64,000 nucleotides of DNA from Seriola aureovittata (GCF_021018895.1 NC_079386.1:3763835-3827834), one strand, 5' to 3'. Shown: positions 39,130-51,797, counted from the first letter of the stretch. Program-made: numbers and translations. Notes: generated from the letters alone by a model not told the origin.

Positions 39130-39560
39130 TATGAAGTTGGGAGGGCAGGAAGGGAGAGAGAGTGAAAGAGAGCGAGGGCAAGGAGGAGGGCGAGCGCATT
39201 CATCCAGTGCATGGAATCAGTCGAAGAAATCAATTTTTAATTTGGCCGTCAGGATAGCAAAGCTGGCGTACCAACAGCTCTACCATGGACTTAATTACAC
39301 AAAACTGCCCCAGAGAAAGGGAAGATGAGAGGCATAGAGAAGGTGGAGAGAAGTGACGAGAGAGGTGGGAAGAGTGAGGGAGACAAGCGAGGAGGGGGGA
39401 GAGGGAGAGAGTGAGTGAGTTGGAGGGAGGAGTGTGAATTGGGGCGATAGCAAGGTCACTGCCTGGGAGAGAGATGGGAAGGCAGAGGTTGTGGTAGAGA
39501 GACAGACAGTCAGTGACGCGCAGAAGAAGAGAGGAAACTGTTGGGGGGGGGGGGGGGGGG
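39130..39560 (+). repeat. GA-rich polypurine block ending in G18
   Basis: Over roughly 430 bp the plus strand is dominated by GA, GGA and GAGG words, densest at 39305-39540, ending in 18 consecutive G (39543-39560). In the transcript this is a C/U-rich tract. It lies deep in the LNS2-LNS2/3 intron, about 3.2 kb past the donor at 42808. Confidence 0.75.
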
Positions 39561-40211
39561 CTCTGAGGAGCTGAGAGACTAGGAGCCTGGAAAACATATA
39601 CATCACACAGTGTATGATCATAGCATGTGGCTAACTTTAAACACACACACACACACACACAGACACACACACACATCCACAAATGCACATGCTCACACAC
39701 ACACGCACGCACAGCAAATAAAAAACTTCTTAGGGCTTCAGTGCCTCTTTTGGTGCCTTTTTACTCTTCTTCTGCTGTGCTCTTCCTTTGGATTTTTGCT
39801 GCCTGGAGGGTGTTGGCCAAGCGTATCAAAGGCGATTGACCACGGTGGTGGCATGAAAGCTTTGCCCCGGACCATAACACCACTGATAATCCAAGCTGTG
39901 CCACTGAACTAGCACAGGATGAAACACACCAGTGTCTACCCCCCAACCACTCGCTTTCCTCTGTACTTTCAGCTGCTACCACTCTACCTGGCGCTCTCAG
40001 TTACTGTCATTGCAGGTTTTCTCACTGCCTTTACCTCACTGGCTCAGTTCAGTTGATGTATTCATTAGAGCTTGACCACAGCTGAAAGGATGAGCCCATA
40101 ACACTCAAACACCAGGAAAAACAACCACTGAGCTCAAGTTTCTAGTGAGATAAAACCAGCAAACTGCAGGGTCTGGTATTCAGTCTTAAATGTATTACTT
40201 AAAGTGAAAAC

Positions 40212-40845
40212 AATTTGCAGTTTAGGCTTGGGTGATATCCAAAATGTAACATCTCGATACAGTCAAAGACAAATATTGCGATATGTGATATTATCGTGAT
40301 ATTATTATTCTATTTTATGTTGCAGGTGTAAGCGATTCTGCCACTAAACAGCAGTTAAAAATAGTCTTTACTCTCCATGGAAGTGGGCATTTACCTTTGG
40401 TTTCAGAGGCTGGTTAAAACACATCATTGTAACTCAACACTACAACAATAAATTAGCACAACATGAGCAGTAGAGACAACAATAATGGACATGATTCCAG
40501 TGTGAATGATACTCAGGAGTTTAACAAAGTTTTTGCATTTGGTGTAAGGAACTTTCTGTAAATGTCCCTGGTTGCTATTACAGCTCTATAATGTCCTCTC
40601 GAGGGCAGTTTGTTAATTATTTAAAAAGGGGATGAACAGGATCAGACTCATTTTGTCAGCTTTCTGTCTTACCTGCATTCTGTGCATACACTCCAGTTGT
40701 ACAATGTAGAATAAGCAAAGCAGTGAAATTAGGGTAGGATTCCACAACAGAGCTGACTGTGCAAAACTGTGATATTTTCTATATCATGAAAAATATTGCA
40801 TACGGTGGGAAATATATTTAATATTATCCAAGCCTACTGCAAATG
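40212..40845. mobile_element. MITE with terminal inverted repeats
   Basis: The left end TTTGCAGTTTAGGCTTGGGT and the inverted right end ATTTGCAGTAGGCTTGGATA correspond apart from a 2-bp gap. The inner left flank has GATATCC and GCGATATGTGATATTATCG words common in such fish elements. It is about 630 bp and non-coding; the superfamily is not determined. Confidence 0.6.
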
Positions 40846-41029
40846 GAATAAAAGTTCCTTGCTTGCTTCCTATACTTCTGTTGATCCTCATGAGGTAATT
40901 TATCATCAGCTCCTTTGAAGTGCCCAGGAAACACCTCCGGTTTTTAGGCCATGACTTTCCCAAGGGCAATGTGTCCAAATACAGTGTTTAAAAAAAACCT
41001 AAAAAACATGACCTCCAAGAGGACAGCTA

Positions 41030-41150
41030 TGCAAAAATGGCAGCAGCACTATAACTCATAGCCATACTGTCATAGTGCTGCTAAGAGGATAGCTGCCAAA
41101 CATAATTTCATTGTGTATTCACATGCAATGACAATAAAGTGTATCTATCT
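41030..41150 (+). mobile_element. LINE-like 3' end
   Basis: The string AATTTCATTGTGTATTC followed by GCAATGACAATAAAGTG and TATCTATCTA resembles the 3' terminus of common teleost non-LTR retrotransposons, with a short tandem tail. No coding part remains. Confidence 0.5.
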
Positions 41151-42446
41151 AGGCTGTTCATCTTGGTTACACGCACGTGGTACCACTTCTTACTACTCTA
41201 AAGTCAACATTACGATATGGAAATCTTCTCGACCAACGGTTGGCCCGTATGAATAAAGAAAACTGCACCATGCTGTCAGCAAACCATTTCTTTCCATTTG
41301 AGGAAAAAGAAAATTTTACAATTCTGTACTTCACAACACAACCTTTTTTTAGACTGGTTTGCAGTGCTGACCCAAACGGAGGCTGCTAAATGAAAAACGG
41401 AGCCCTCGGCAGAAGGTCAAACATGAATCCCAGTGTCTGATGTTTACAGTGCACTGCTTCTTTCCTGGGTTTTGTCTGGGAACCCATTCCCTTCTCTCTC
41501 CACCAAATCTGACCTTTACCTCAAAACCAGCACCTTTTTTCGTGCACTCTCCTTTTCTTTTGTCTGCATTGTGCAATCCATCCATGTCCAATCCATCTAT
41601 GCAGCACCTACTCTTCCTTTAGCTACTTGCTGGCAGATCATTCAGTCTATCCAAAAGAGTCTCGCTCTGCTATCTAACCATCTGCTCCGATTTCTCCATT
41701 TCCATTTCCTTTGCTTCTTTGCATCACCTCTAGTTGTTGCTCTTAGCACTTGCCATTGTCTGTTTTCCTACTGTGCATCCCCCCCCCCCCCAAACCCCCA
41801 TTCCTGTGGTTGGTCTGTATGTTGTCTGTAAATCCAGCCTCATCTTGATGAAAGAGAGGATAGTTAAATTCCTTGGGAAGTTAAAGACCCACTAGGGATC
41901 CTTCCGATAGCAACCCAAATAATGAAAATGTAATTCTACAGGCATAATTAAGTTAGAGATAGGGCGATTACTGTGCAATCCATTAAAAGTGATGGCAAAA
42001 GTAATTACTTATTCAATCAGCATGGGTTTATGAGGAAATGTGATGGCACCATGTTGCGTCGCCTCTATACAAGTCATTACATTTACAAGGGCATAATATG
42101 TTAAGCTGTGATTGGTCTTCTTGACAGCTTGTTAAACCATGAATTAAAGACATGGTGGATATAAAAGCCATTTTTTTTGTCAAAGTTGAAGAAATAAAAA
42201 TTTATAAGGCAACTGCCCTCTACATATCCATCCATGACTGATGTGTGGTTGTGTATAATGTAAATCTGTGATTTTCTACCATCCCGCTGTGGAGTTGGCA
42301 ATGCCTGTGGATGTGTTTTGTCTGTGGAGCGGTTAGGAGGAGAGGCAGGAAATAAACACTTGAACCGGATTCAGGATACTGTACGTCTGACACCTCCTAC
42401 TCCCACATATGGGAGTTATATCTGCACAGACTGACTCATTGCCAAA

Positions 42447-42739
42447 ATGCGTTCATGTCTGACCTTCAGAGACACAGAAACCATCATTCATGCTTTCGGT
42501 TCATCAAGATTCGATCACTGTAATAGTCTCCTAACTGGCATGAATCAGAAAACAATTCATAACACTTCAAATAGTATAAAATGCAGCAGCCAGACTACTT
42601 ACAAAAAAAACATTTCTTTCGCAAAGCTTTTGAAGAATCTCTTTCAAATATATCATGTTTTTGTTTTGTCATTTTATCCTTGTGAAGCACTTTGATTTTG
42701 ATAAGTGCAACAGTATATAAATAAACTTCATTATTATTA

Positions 42740-42773
<34 letters not shown>

Positions 42774-42774
42774 C
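42447..42774 (+). pseudogene. L2-type LINE remnant (RT C-terminus and 3' tail)
   Basis: The plus strand encodes a decayed ETIIHAFGSSRFDHCNSLLTG motif typical of the C-terminal part of L2/CR1-clade reverse transcriptases, followed by remains of the NAAARLLT region. The 3' end GTGAAGCACTTTGATTTTG, TATATAAATAAACTTCATT and an (ATT)n tail (42727-42774) match the L2 pattern of a 3' UTR ending in a short tandem repeat. It is 5'-truncated and dead, and lies antisense to nrxn2, 35 bp from the exon at 42809. Confidence 0.8.
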
Positions 42775-42808
42775 ATATTAAACTACACAATCACACAGAG
42801 TCACTCAC

Positions 42809-42970
42809 ATCTTTCAGGCAGCCCATGAAGTTGTTGCTGACTGGTGATCCGGGCAGGTCGGCGGTGTTGGGGCTCCCTCCGATGTAGAAGAAGTCATCGG
42901 AGCCCAACATGGTGTAATCCTCCTGGGTGTAACCAGTGGTGGTCAATATACCATCCACTGAGATGGTCAC
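42809..42970 (-). CDS. nrxn2: nrxn2 exon: C-terminal half of LNS2 domain
   Basis: This 162-nt, 54-codon exon (phase 0 to phase 0) encodes the second half of the LNS2 (laminin/neurexin/sex-hormone-binding-globulin) domain in the alpha-neurexin ectodomain. The translation runs from [19 protein letters not shown] through [19 protein letters not shown] to NNFMGCLKD, with no stop and near-identity to vertebrate neurexins. The acceptor TATGCCAG is at 42977-42970 and the donor GTGAGT starts at 42808. The Cys in MGCLKD is the one that pairs in the family with the Cys of FRCED in the following exon, closing LNS2. The SS2 segment joins directly before its first Val. On the intron side of the donor, a LINE remnant and an (ATT)n tract end only about 35 bp away. 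Neurexin identity is certain; the NRXN2 assignment comes from the next exons. Confidence 0.96.
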
Positions 42971-45900
42971 CTGGCATAGGCGTGGCCCAAAAGAGACAGA
43001 TGAAAAAAGACGGACAGAGGGGAGAGAAAATAGAGCAGGGACAGGCAGAAATAGAGAATGACGAGAGAGTGGAGAGAAATTAGAAGAATGAGGAGGAAAA
43101 ACAAGGAAGAAAGTGGATTAAACATCAGTGATAGGCGGCGCTGTCCCCCTAAATTGTATCGCTCGGTTGGTTGCTTTTGGTGCCAGTCAGACTGGGGCCT
43201 TTCACTCTAGAGTGCAGTTGCTAAGGGAAAACCAATGGAACAGTCTAATCGTTGGCAGTGGAAGAATAACGATCCTTGGTTAGCTGACACTAGTTTAAGT
43301 GCTGAAAATACCATTCAAATTACATGTGAGTCAACCTATTTGTTAACATGCCATTGATAAACACTGACAACTATCTAAACCAAACACGCTCAAATAAAAT
43401 GCTAATTCAAATCAGGTTCAAAATTATGATCTTACAGGTAACACTACCGTCAAAATGTCTATCTAGCTACTCTGCAACATCCCTCTGCTGAGCCAGTACC
43501 TCATTCAAGGAACTACCAGTAAAAATAACCCCCCTTTCATTATTTAATTGCCTCAAGTCTCGTCTTTTGTGCAAGGTTACATATTCCGTTGCTTCACGTT
43601 TGATCGCTAACAAAGCAGAGAGCGCCGGTTGGAATCAAACACACAGCCGCAAGCTGATGGTATGAGATAGTGTGGATTGAAGCGCAGAAAAAAGACTTTA
43701 TATACTTCCCCCCAAAAAAAAATAAAAAAAACAGATACACAAACAGTACATTTTTGAGGTTCCCCCAGGCTTTTCTGTGAGACTGTCATTTTTTTTCTTT
43801 TTTTTTTCTTTTTGGCTCAAATGATATTCCTCAGTAACCTTGTATTACTAGAACATGACTAACCGGATCAAAAGCGTTTTACCCTACATTACGGCAGCTA
43901 GTATGGAGACTCTTGTACTGATGTAACACTCGACCTTACAAGATCAGGTGAAGCAACTGTTTCATGTTACACCAGGCCCTACCTTGTCAGTTTGAAGAAC
44001 ACCTGAAGAGGGAATCAAAATGAGACATGAGTTACACCAAGTTGAAAATAGAATGCATCTGAAATGATGAGAAGGATTTGCTCCACTCAGGTTTTTCCAG
44101 GAGTCATCACAAATGAAATCTTGTCTTTTCACTTTGACGTTTAATTGGTGCACTTGATGAAAACGCTAATAAGTATAATTTGGCTATTTGCTGTTACATC
44201 CTTGCTGTATTTGCTATCCGTTCCACAGCTATGCTGCTACAGTACAAACATTCCTGCAAAATGATGCTGTTTGATAGAGAGAGACTTCTGCAGTTAGTGA
44301 CCAATTTATTGTCTAATTATACTAATAGAGCTGGCCTGGGCCAGAAGTGAAGCACTAGTGTCTCTGGTTCAACATCTGTTATTCTGCATAAATGTACACA
44401 GCACAAATACAGCACTGCAGGGAGCCGCGGCCATCTGCTTTTCATTACCTTTGCACACTGAAAAGTGATGCTGGACCAAACCATCTTCATTTCATCTGAA
44501 GGCCAACTTTACACTTTGGTTATTTACAATGACATTTTGCATATGGTAGCACTTCACTTTGCATGTTGGATCTAGAGTAACTACTTTAGTGAAGCTATGA
44601 TAATCATTATTATACAGTAACAGCAGGATATGAGTCTATGAAACACATTTCACTTACAAAAAAAATATATAAAGGTCAGAGAAACAGTGAAACCTTAGCA
44701 ACTGCACTCAATAGATCAGTCACCCCAGCTGAGTGCTTGTCTTCTCTTTTCCTTGGCTGTTTTTTGTTTTTCTTTTCTTTTCTTTTTTCATTTTTATGCC
44801 GTACTTCCCTTCTTAACAGGGCAACTCATTTTTATGTCTGCTGTTGCTACTCAGTGAGAAGAGGTATCATATCGGTGTATCGAGCATGAAGAATCTGCGG
44901 TCGACAGTGCTGGTGCGCTGGGGTGTTTGGAAAAGTCTCGGGTGGGATTTTCAGCAAGGCCACTTCATTTATCCCACAGTGACAAGAGAGACATTAGAGG
45001 CGGCTACGGAGGAGAAAAAGAGGGGGGAGGGGGCAGAAGTCTCACGATATAAGCCCTTTAAACCAAGATCCTACAGAGTTTGGCCAGAGCCTTCTACGTT
45101 TTGACGTAACCTCCTCTTGAGGTAAGGATGTAGGATTTGAGACGTCACTGGGTGGAGATATAACCTGTGAAGCTTGTGAAATTAAAATGCTGACTAAAGC
45201 TCTGAAGAACACCAACGACTCTTTTTTGGGGAGGGCTGCTAATGGTACATCTTCGAGGCTGTGTGTGCTCACTGGGGGCCATGAGGGATTAGCATTGGCT
45301 AGCTGCCAGACACCTATAAAGTTCCCAACTAAAGAGGGGAGATCAGAGATTAGCAACATATTTGTCCTATCTTTCTTTCTCGTGCTCTCTCCATCAACCC
45401 CCGGATTCCACCATTTAAAAGGTTCATCAAAGCCTTTAATGCATGCAGTGTTTGAAACAAAGTACCCGCAGCCTAAACAGCAATAAAAACCCCACAGAGA
45501 CAATATGTCAAAGCACATGCATTATTAGTACAAAAGAATGAACAAAAGCAAAACAAAGTGTTTTCTCTGAGGTAGCTAATTATTCACAAGAGTTAGCTAG
45601 TCTCTGCTTCAACCAGACTTGCACACACAATCCCGTTGAGTAACATTACAAGCACTTGCATCACTGGCCGGAGGAGGGAGAGGCTGAAAAAATCACAGGT
45701 TGAGAGTTGAACTACCCTGGTTCTCTCGGCCTGGAAGCCACGTAGCCTGGAGGAAAGTAGCACGCACTCCCATCTCAAAACATTTTGTGCATAATGCAAA
45801 GATGGACTGACAAGTAAATTATTAAGGCTAGACCAGAGAGGTTTTGGCTGCTCGCTCTCCATGAGATCCTGCTGAGTCTGATTGAAGCAAAGATGCAGCT

Positions 45901-47104
45901 AACAGCGAGTTGGAGACACCATGACGTCACTTTAAAACAAAAACTTTCACTTGATCAAAAACGGTAACACCTGCAGTGCTGAACCTCCAACATTAGCTCC
46001 CTCTTCTATACTAAATGTTGATGACAGCTCACAGGTAAAATTATTGTTAGATTCAGGTCACTTAATGAAATACCACAAACAAGCTTGCTCCCTTGATTGT
46101 TCCGTAGTCAAAGCAATGGGAGGGACAGAACCAAAGCAGAGCTAAGTGAGGACATCCAGAAGAGCCAGGGTTAATCCAACGCCTGGATATTGCAACTTGC
46201 ACAATTCCTTGACTTATTTTCGATCAGTAGGAAATGATGGTTTAGCCCATTGTTTACTGCATGAAAAAAAACAAAAAAACATGTGATATCCTTTGATGGG
46301 AAAACATATGTAAAAGACCTGAGACCTGAATATGGGCTGAAAATAATTCTTTGTAATTGTGTGATCACAGTTTCCTTCTTGAAATATGGTCTAGTGTGAT
46401 AATCTAGGAGACGTTCCTGAGAAATAGTGAAATTAGAACTGGCTTAGTAACAATTTTCTAGCACATTTTCTCATGTACAATGATAAAAACTCAAGTCTAA
46501 AAATCTGGCTCCGTCCCTGCTTTCATTCTTACCTAAAACAAGCAACTAAAACGCCGACAAACAAAAAAATAAACAGGACAACACATGTAACACCCGGATC
46601 TGTCTCCAAAGCCCCTCACTGTTTCTGTTGGATCCCTTGATTTTTACCCAGCTGCTCTTCAAATACTTCTTTAGCCCAGTACACACAGAAACCAAACGGA
46701 CCTGGCTGAACTCTGTGTCCCAGATAACACAGAAAACACAGAGCGGAGCTGTGTACAGCTGAATCCACTGTGAAAGGATTGACACAGCTCTGAAGTTCAA
46801 ACCACGATAAGCGGTCCATTTAACCCGTTCGCATGCTGCTGAACTGGCCTCCTGCGTGGCCCTGCAGTGGGGGAATGATTTCCTTTATGCTTTTAACCTC
46901 CATCCTATTCAATCAATTTTTCACTTGTGCACTTGCTCCTTATAAAAGCATAGAACTACCTACGGAATAACAACGTGATTAACGTGGGTCCTCACATGCA
47001 GTGCGTGGTGAACTACATCTGTACATCTGTGAGTCCTGCTCAGCTGAGCATGTCACTGGCTCAGTGACCATATCTGACTCCATGACTTCAGGCTGCTGGC
47101 TTAC

Positions 47105-47780
47105 TGAGGCTACATCCATACTACGACGTTTTAGTTTTAAAACTTTTTTCATCTATGTTTACTCGTGGCATCCACACCGCTGCAGACCTTTAACACCTGA
47201 AACGGAGACTTTTGGAAATGCTGTTGAACCCGTTTTAGTTACCCTAAAACTCCAGGGAAAAAACAGAGACCTTTTGCAAATGATGACGTAGACACCCACG
47301 GTGGCTCCGTGATTGGGTTTCATCAGCATCGACTAACAGTGGTGCAACATGAACGAGTTACAAGCTTCCTGTCTTTGCTAGCATCTGTTCTTCAGCCTAA
47401 TTCTCCATTTTAACGCTACAACTGTCTTTGCTGTTCCTTGTTTGTAGTATTTTGTGCCAACTAATCAACTGCAGAGTTGAATATCTGCTTCATGTTTACA
47501 TTGTTTTCAGGTGTGTTAGTATGGATGCAGATCGTTTCTGATACGGAGCTAAAATGCTCGTCTGGGCGGAGATCATTTTCATTTTGTTATTATTTTTTAT
47601 ATTTCCAATATCGAAAGCGAGAGAGAAACAGGAATGTAGGGGAGAGAGAGGGGAAGACTCAAACCGCCGCTGCGGTCAGGACTAACGCGCTCTAACAGGT
47701 GAGCCCCTGGGACGCCCCAATCATTCTCACTTTAAACCACTGTTTTAAAATGGAAACATATTAGTGTGGATGTAGCCTGA
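47105..47780. mobile_element. inverted-repeat DNA transposon (MITE) with nested SINE
   Basis: The left end begins GAGGCTACATCCATACTACG and the right end, inverted, begins CAGGCTACATCCACACTAAT. Shared bases continue into TTTTAAAAC about 30 bp inside both ends. No transposase remains. A minus-strand SINE sits inside. Class is probably hAT-like by end sequence, but no clean target duplication is visible. Confidence 0.7.
47586..47719 (-). mobile_element. SINE nested in MITE
   Basis: On the minus strand the copy has GTTAGAGCGCG (A-box-like), GGTTTGAGTCTT (B-box-like), then CTCTCTCCCCTACATTCCTG and a tail. It is flanked by ATCATTTTCATTTT (47572-47585) and ATCATTCTCACTTT (47720-47733), a degenerate 14-bp target duplication with two mismatches. 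It inserted after the surrounding MITE. Confidence 0.7.
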
Positions 47781-50700
47781 GGGGCACATAAAGTAGATCC
47801 CCCTCCCATGAAATAAACAACAGTCAAGTTAGTTCCAGCTGTGGTGGGAGATCTCACTGACCACACAAAGATTGCACATAAAGTGTCTTGTTGAATGCAG
47901 TGAAGACAACTCTATACTAGAAAAGATAGGACTAAGCCGCTCCACTATATACTTCAATTGTGTTTTAATTGAATGTGCACAAGTTGCAGATCACATGTGC
48001 TTGGAGATGTAGCTACACATGATGCTGAGGACACACACGGTTCAGCCATTGTTATTCATAATGTTGAGGAGTCAGGTAGTGGCTTATGAGCTGACGGTAA
48101 GAGAACTTTTACACTTTATGGTATTTGAAGCCATATGCTGTCAGGCACATACAATGGGGAATAGCTTTGTGTGAGTCACTCTCTCTTGCGCATCTCCCAT
48201 TCAGGAATACAGATCTCATTCAACCTTCAATCCCCAAAGGCAGTCGTGATTTTCAGCATCCGATCCGAGCGAGTAGTTTCTTTGTCAGCAATTTCTAACT
48301 CTTACAGCACAGTCTGTCAGTACCTTCACACATGAACATCACGACTCATGCAGTGAGGTGGCATCAAGCTTACCTTGGAAATGTATCACTTACCCTTTTG
48401 TTGGCACTACATCTAATTACCAGAGATCTTTTGCAGGGAGAAATAATGTGTTATATGGTGGATTGAATGAAGAACACAGTTGAGAAGCTCAGACAAGAAA
48501 CATGTCACAATAAACTGCACACACTCTTCCTCCCTGTCAGTTCAGGTCAAAGCCAGACCCACAGGGAGGAAGGATGCTCGAGAGAGAAAGGGAAAGAAAG
48601 GGATCTCATCCAGCGGAGGACTTCGATAGGTGTCTGGCAGCTTGTCAAAATTTATTGTTGAGGGATATTTCCTGTCTTTCATTAATAAATCATGAACCTT
48701 TGAGCTAAGCAACATCCCTAGGTTAGTAAAGACTGAAAATGAGGGAAGGTTTGGAAGTCTGGGGCGAGTGGCGTTTTGGTAACAGTTGTCAAGAGGATGG
48801 GGTAGAAAAAGGGGGGAAGTTCTTTAGCTCTGTGCCGAAAGAGTTAAAAGGGGGTTGGAGGGTGAACGAAATCGGTTAGTACTTTTGTAAGTAAGGGAAA
48901 GTCAGACACAAAAATGGTTGTTAGTACAGTTACAACAAAGGTTTGATTCAAACAGTAGATTAGTAACACTGTTTTAGTAAATTTAGTCAAAGTGGGGAGA
49001 GTAGGTGAGGATTCTTTAAAAGTCCTCTGCAATTTGATTGCTTCAAACCAGATCCAGATTTGGACTGAATGTGTTATTTCATGTGACAAGGGTTTGTTTT
49101 GGTTAAGAAGAAACAAAATGAATCCATCCAAGCTAACAGGGTGACACACAAGCCATGCACTTAAAATGGAGAGAGATGACAGGGAGAGTGGGTATGGAGG
49201 GGGAGAATTCCATTAGACACAACACAAACAGACCGACTATTAAACAAAAAACTGAAGGAAGAAGAAAAAAAAGAAACCATTTGGCAAGATGCAGCAAAAT
49301 GGGGAAATAGTGGGGAAGTAAATTTAATTGCAGGGCAAAACATCACCAGACAAATGGGGAAAGGAAGAGAACTTTCAATGTTAATTTTTTTTTTTTTCTT
49401 TTCTTTTTGGACAAAAATGCAACAGAAAAAAACCCATCAAGACACGTGTACAACAGACTGACACGCGCTGGGCTAGAGCAGCATTTACACCCTGTGAGGA
49501 TGCTGATGTGAGGACGTTCTAGCCAATAGAGACATGCAAACAGGGTGCAGGAGAACGACCACTGGATACTGTCAGTTTGGTGGTGGGAGTGGGACAGGAT
49601 GGGACCGATGTCACCAATCACGGATGAAATCAACGGAAATGAGAGGGTTTTTTAAAGAATAGGGAAAATTGAGAGGGGAGAGAAGACGTCTGTGTCTTGG
49701 TGAATAGAGCAATTACGAATCACAATGGTGGGACATATTGTATCATAACTACCCCTGTCCTCCCTAATATTGGACCCACACACACAAAAAACTGCACTCA
49801 GTGAAGATTCCAGTTCTCATTATGCCTCCACTGGTATTTCTGATGTTAGCTCAAAATTACTTTTCTCAAATCTGAGTGAGTCAGACAGATACAGTCACTC
49901 TTTGCACACTCCTAACACTTCTCTCCAAGTCATGTGTCATGATGGATTGGCCAGATGTCTTCTATGGGGCGTCTCTATTCACCAAGAAAATGAAAATCTG
50001 TCTCCCCTCTTTATTTTTTCCCTTTTTTTTTTGTCTCAGCAAGATAAGGTGTGAGGTCATTATTCATTTTAGTAAGTTAATTTTGAAGTTAAACTTATAG
50101 AAATAAAAAATATACATAATAATAATAAAATTAAATTAAATAAACAAAACGACAAGAGGTGTGGCTAACATGTTTTATGGCCATATTGATTATATTAGGA
50201 CAATTGATATATGTATGTATATATGTTAGCCATGATATATACATATACATATATACTCAATGCAATCTGTATATCAAAAACAGAAACAGAATTTAAAAAA
50301 AAAAAGAGAGAGAGAGAGAGAGATAGGGGAGGGGGTTCAAGTCTCTTCATGCAAGGGGTGAGGCCAGTTAGTGTTAATGAAGGGTCGATCGCACACAGTT
50401 CAGATTTTCCCAGGCAGTTCCCTTCATGGTCTGCGTCAACGGGCAGCTTCAGTTATTGATTGGAAAAAGTCCAGTGAAAGCAAGTAAGTCTGATAATAGC
50501 TATATGCCACGGGTGGTCTATAGTTCATTCAGCCTGATAAGAGTTTTTAAAATAAGATCCCACTAAGGTGTCACACAGAGAGTCTTTATCTTATTTATTT
50601 ATTCAGTTTTTTAATATAATTGTCTGTAAATGATTTTGGCAAATGTCCCCCAGTCTGCAGTTTAATGCAGCTGCAATTGCTGTTTTATTTTCAATAATGA

Positions 50701-50783
50701 GCTTTCATCAGTACTCTTGGTCTGATCATTTCTGCCCCGGAGTTCAGGGGACTATTGGTACATTAAAGCACTTTATTAAGAGT

Positions 50784-50787
<4 letters not shown>

Positions 50788-50856
<69 letters not shown>

Positions 50857-50872
50857 TGTGTGTGTGTGTGTG
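50788..50872 (+). repeat. (TG)n microsatellite downstream of SS2
   Basis: An 85-bp TG array with one GAG interruption near 50855; (CA)n in the transcript, about 880 nt past the distal SS2 donor. Confidence 0.96.
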
Positions 50873-51752
50873 AGAGAGAAGGAGGGAGTGCGTCCAGGTG
50901 CAGGTCTGGGAACAGCCCCATCTTGATCATAAATCAGCCTAAGGCTACTAATGGGATCAAGCCCTCATTTGATGCCTACTTTACAGTGGGGGCTTTGGCC
51001 ACTAAATCAAGAGTTGTAAATACTCTTCATGAGTCCATAAACCACAGGATGGCGAGCCAGGATAACAGGTGGCTCCATAACAGGCTGAGCAGGTCCAACT
51101 GAGGCAACATAGAAAGATGGTCTCCTCAGTGCCATTCCTTAAAAGTTGTTAAAAAAAGTTGGGGAAATTAATGATCAAGGAGTTTTATTTTTTTATGTTT
51201 TATTTTTACTTCCTCTCACTGGAGTTGCCATAGCCGGCTGTTTGTCTGCTTGAGAAGTCTGCTGCGTACGCTCACTTAATAGGGTTTGTCTAAGAAAATA
51301 AATCAGGAGGAAATAAATTTACAAAAAGTAAAGGTAACTCTTAATACTTTTCTAATACTCAATTGAGAAATATCTTGCATTATGATTCTTTATTTCTTCA
51401 TACGGATAGATTTTGTAGTCAAGGAATAAAATAAATAACCAAACAAAAAGAGACAGAAAAAAAAACAGCAAAAAATAAAATAAAATCTTAAACTCGAAAT
51501 TTCTGTATGTTTTTGGGCAGACCTCTTTGGATGAACACGTTAAGTCTTTTCAGGAAGGGGAGAACTGGATGGCAATAAAAAAAAGCAATAACATATATAT
51601 AGAGAGGGCTAAACGAAAAACAGAGAGGTGGAGTTTTTCAGCTACCTTGGAATTGATGGCGGATTGTACTTTCAGTAAAGCAAACAGAATAGAAAAAGGT
51701 AACGGAAAACCCAGGGCAAACCAAAGTATAAGACAATTAGAATGATATCTAC

Positions 51753-51797
51753 CATATAATGCAGTTTGTTTACCATAGCGTGTCCAATGCCTGCGTG
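51753..51797 (-). CDS. nrxn2: nrxn2 alternative exon, splice site 2 (SS2) insert in LNS2
   Basis: This cassette encodes the SS2 insert of alpha-neurexin LNS2, a surface loop near the Ca2+ site that can alter ligand binding (neurexophilin and dystroglycan bind LNS2). Reading the minus strand, the acceptor CCTGAAG precedes CAC at 51797, and the frame gives HAGIGHAMVNKLHYM, almost identical to the mammalian SS2 insert. Two donors are visible: GTAAAC after ATG at 51774 (24 nt, 8 residues, HAGIGHAM) and GTAGAT after ATG at 51753 (45 nt, 15 residues). These are exactly the two insert lengths known for neurexin SS2. Both forms and skipping keep phase 0, matching the next exon, which opens with GTG (Val) at 42970. 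A pyrimidine-rich tract lies upstream of the acceptor. The preceding LNS2 exon was not found and should lie beyond 64000. Confidence 0.93.

Larger units (their letters stand above)
33962..42808 (-). other. nrxn2: nrxn2 intron between LNS2 and LNS2/LNS3 exons
   Basis: This 8,847-bp intron contains (TG)n at 34919-34957, SINE fragments at 35340-35455 and 35690-35800, an A22 run (35805-35826), C17 (36201-36217), a GA-rich polypurine block with G18 (39130-39560), (CA)n at 39642-39676, a MITE at 40212-40845, a LINE 3' end at about 41030-41150 and an L2 remnant at 42447-42774. No coding exon was recognised. Confidence 0.75.
42971..51752 (-). other. nrxn2: nrxn2 intron between SS2 and LNS2 second half
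   Basis: This 8,782-bp intron holds an inverted-repeat element with an inserted SINE (47105-47780), a (TG)n tract at 50788-50872 (CA in the transcript) and A-rich plus-strand sequence, so U-rich in the transcript, from about 51170 to SS2. A patch at 45040-45490 is open in both strands but matches no family known to me. Confidence 0.75.

Noticed and set aside
45042..45518. 158-codon minus-strand ORF, also open on the plus strand
   Set aside because: No neurexin or other family motif, no LNS or EGF features, no convincing splice frame joining flanking exons. Probably chance or an old repeat.
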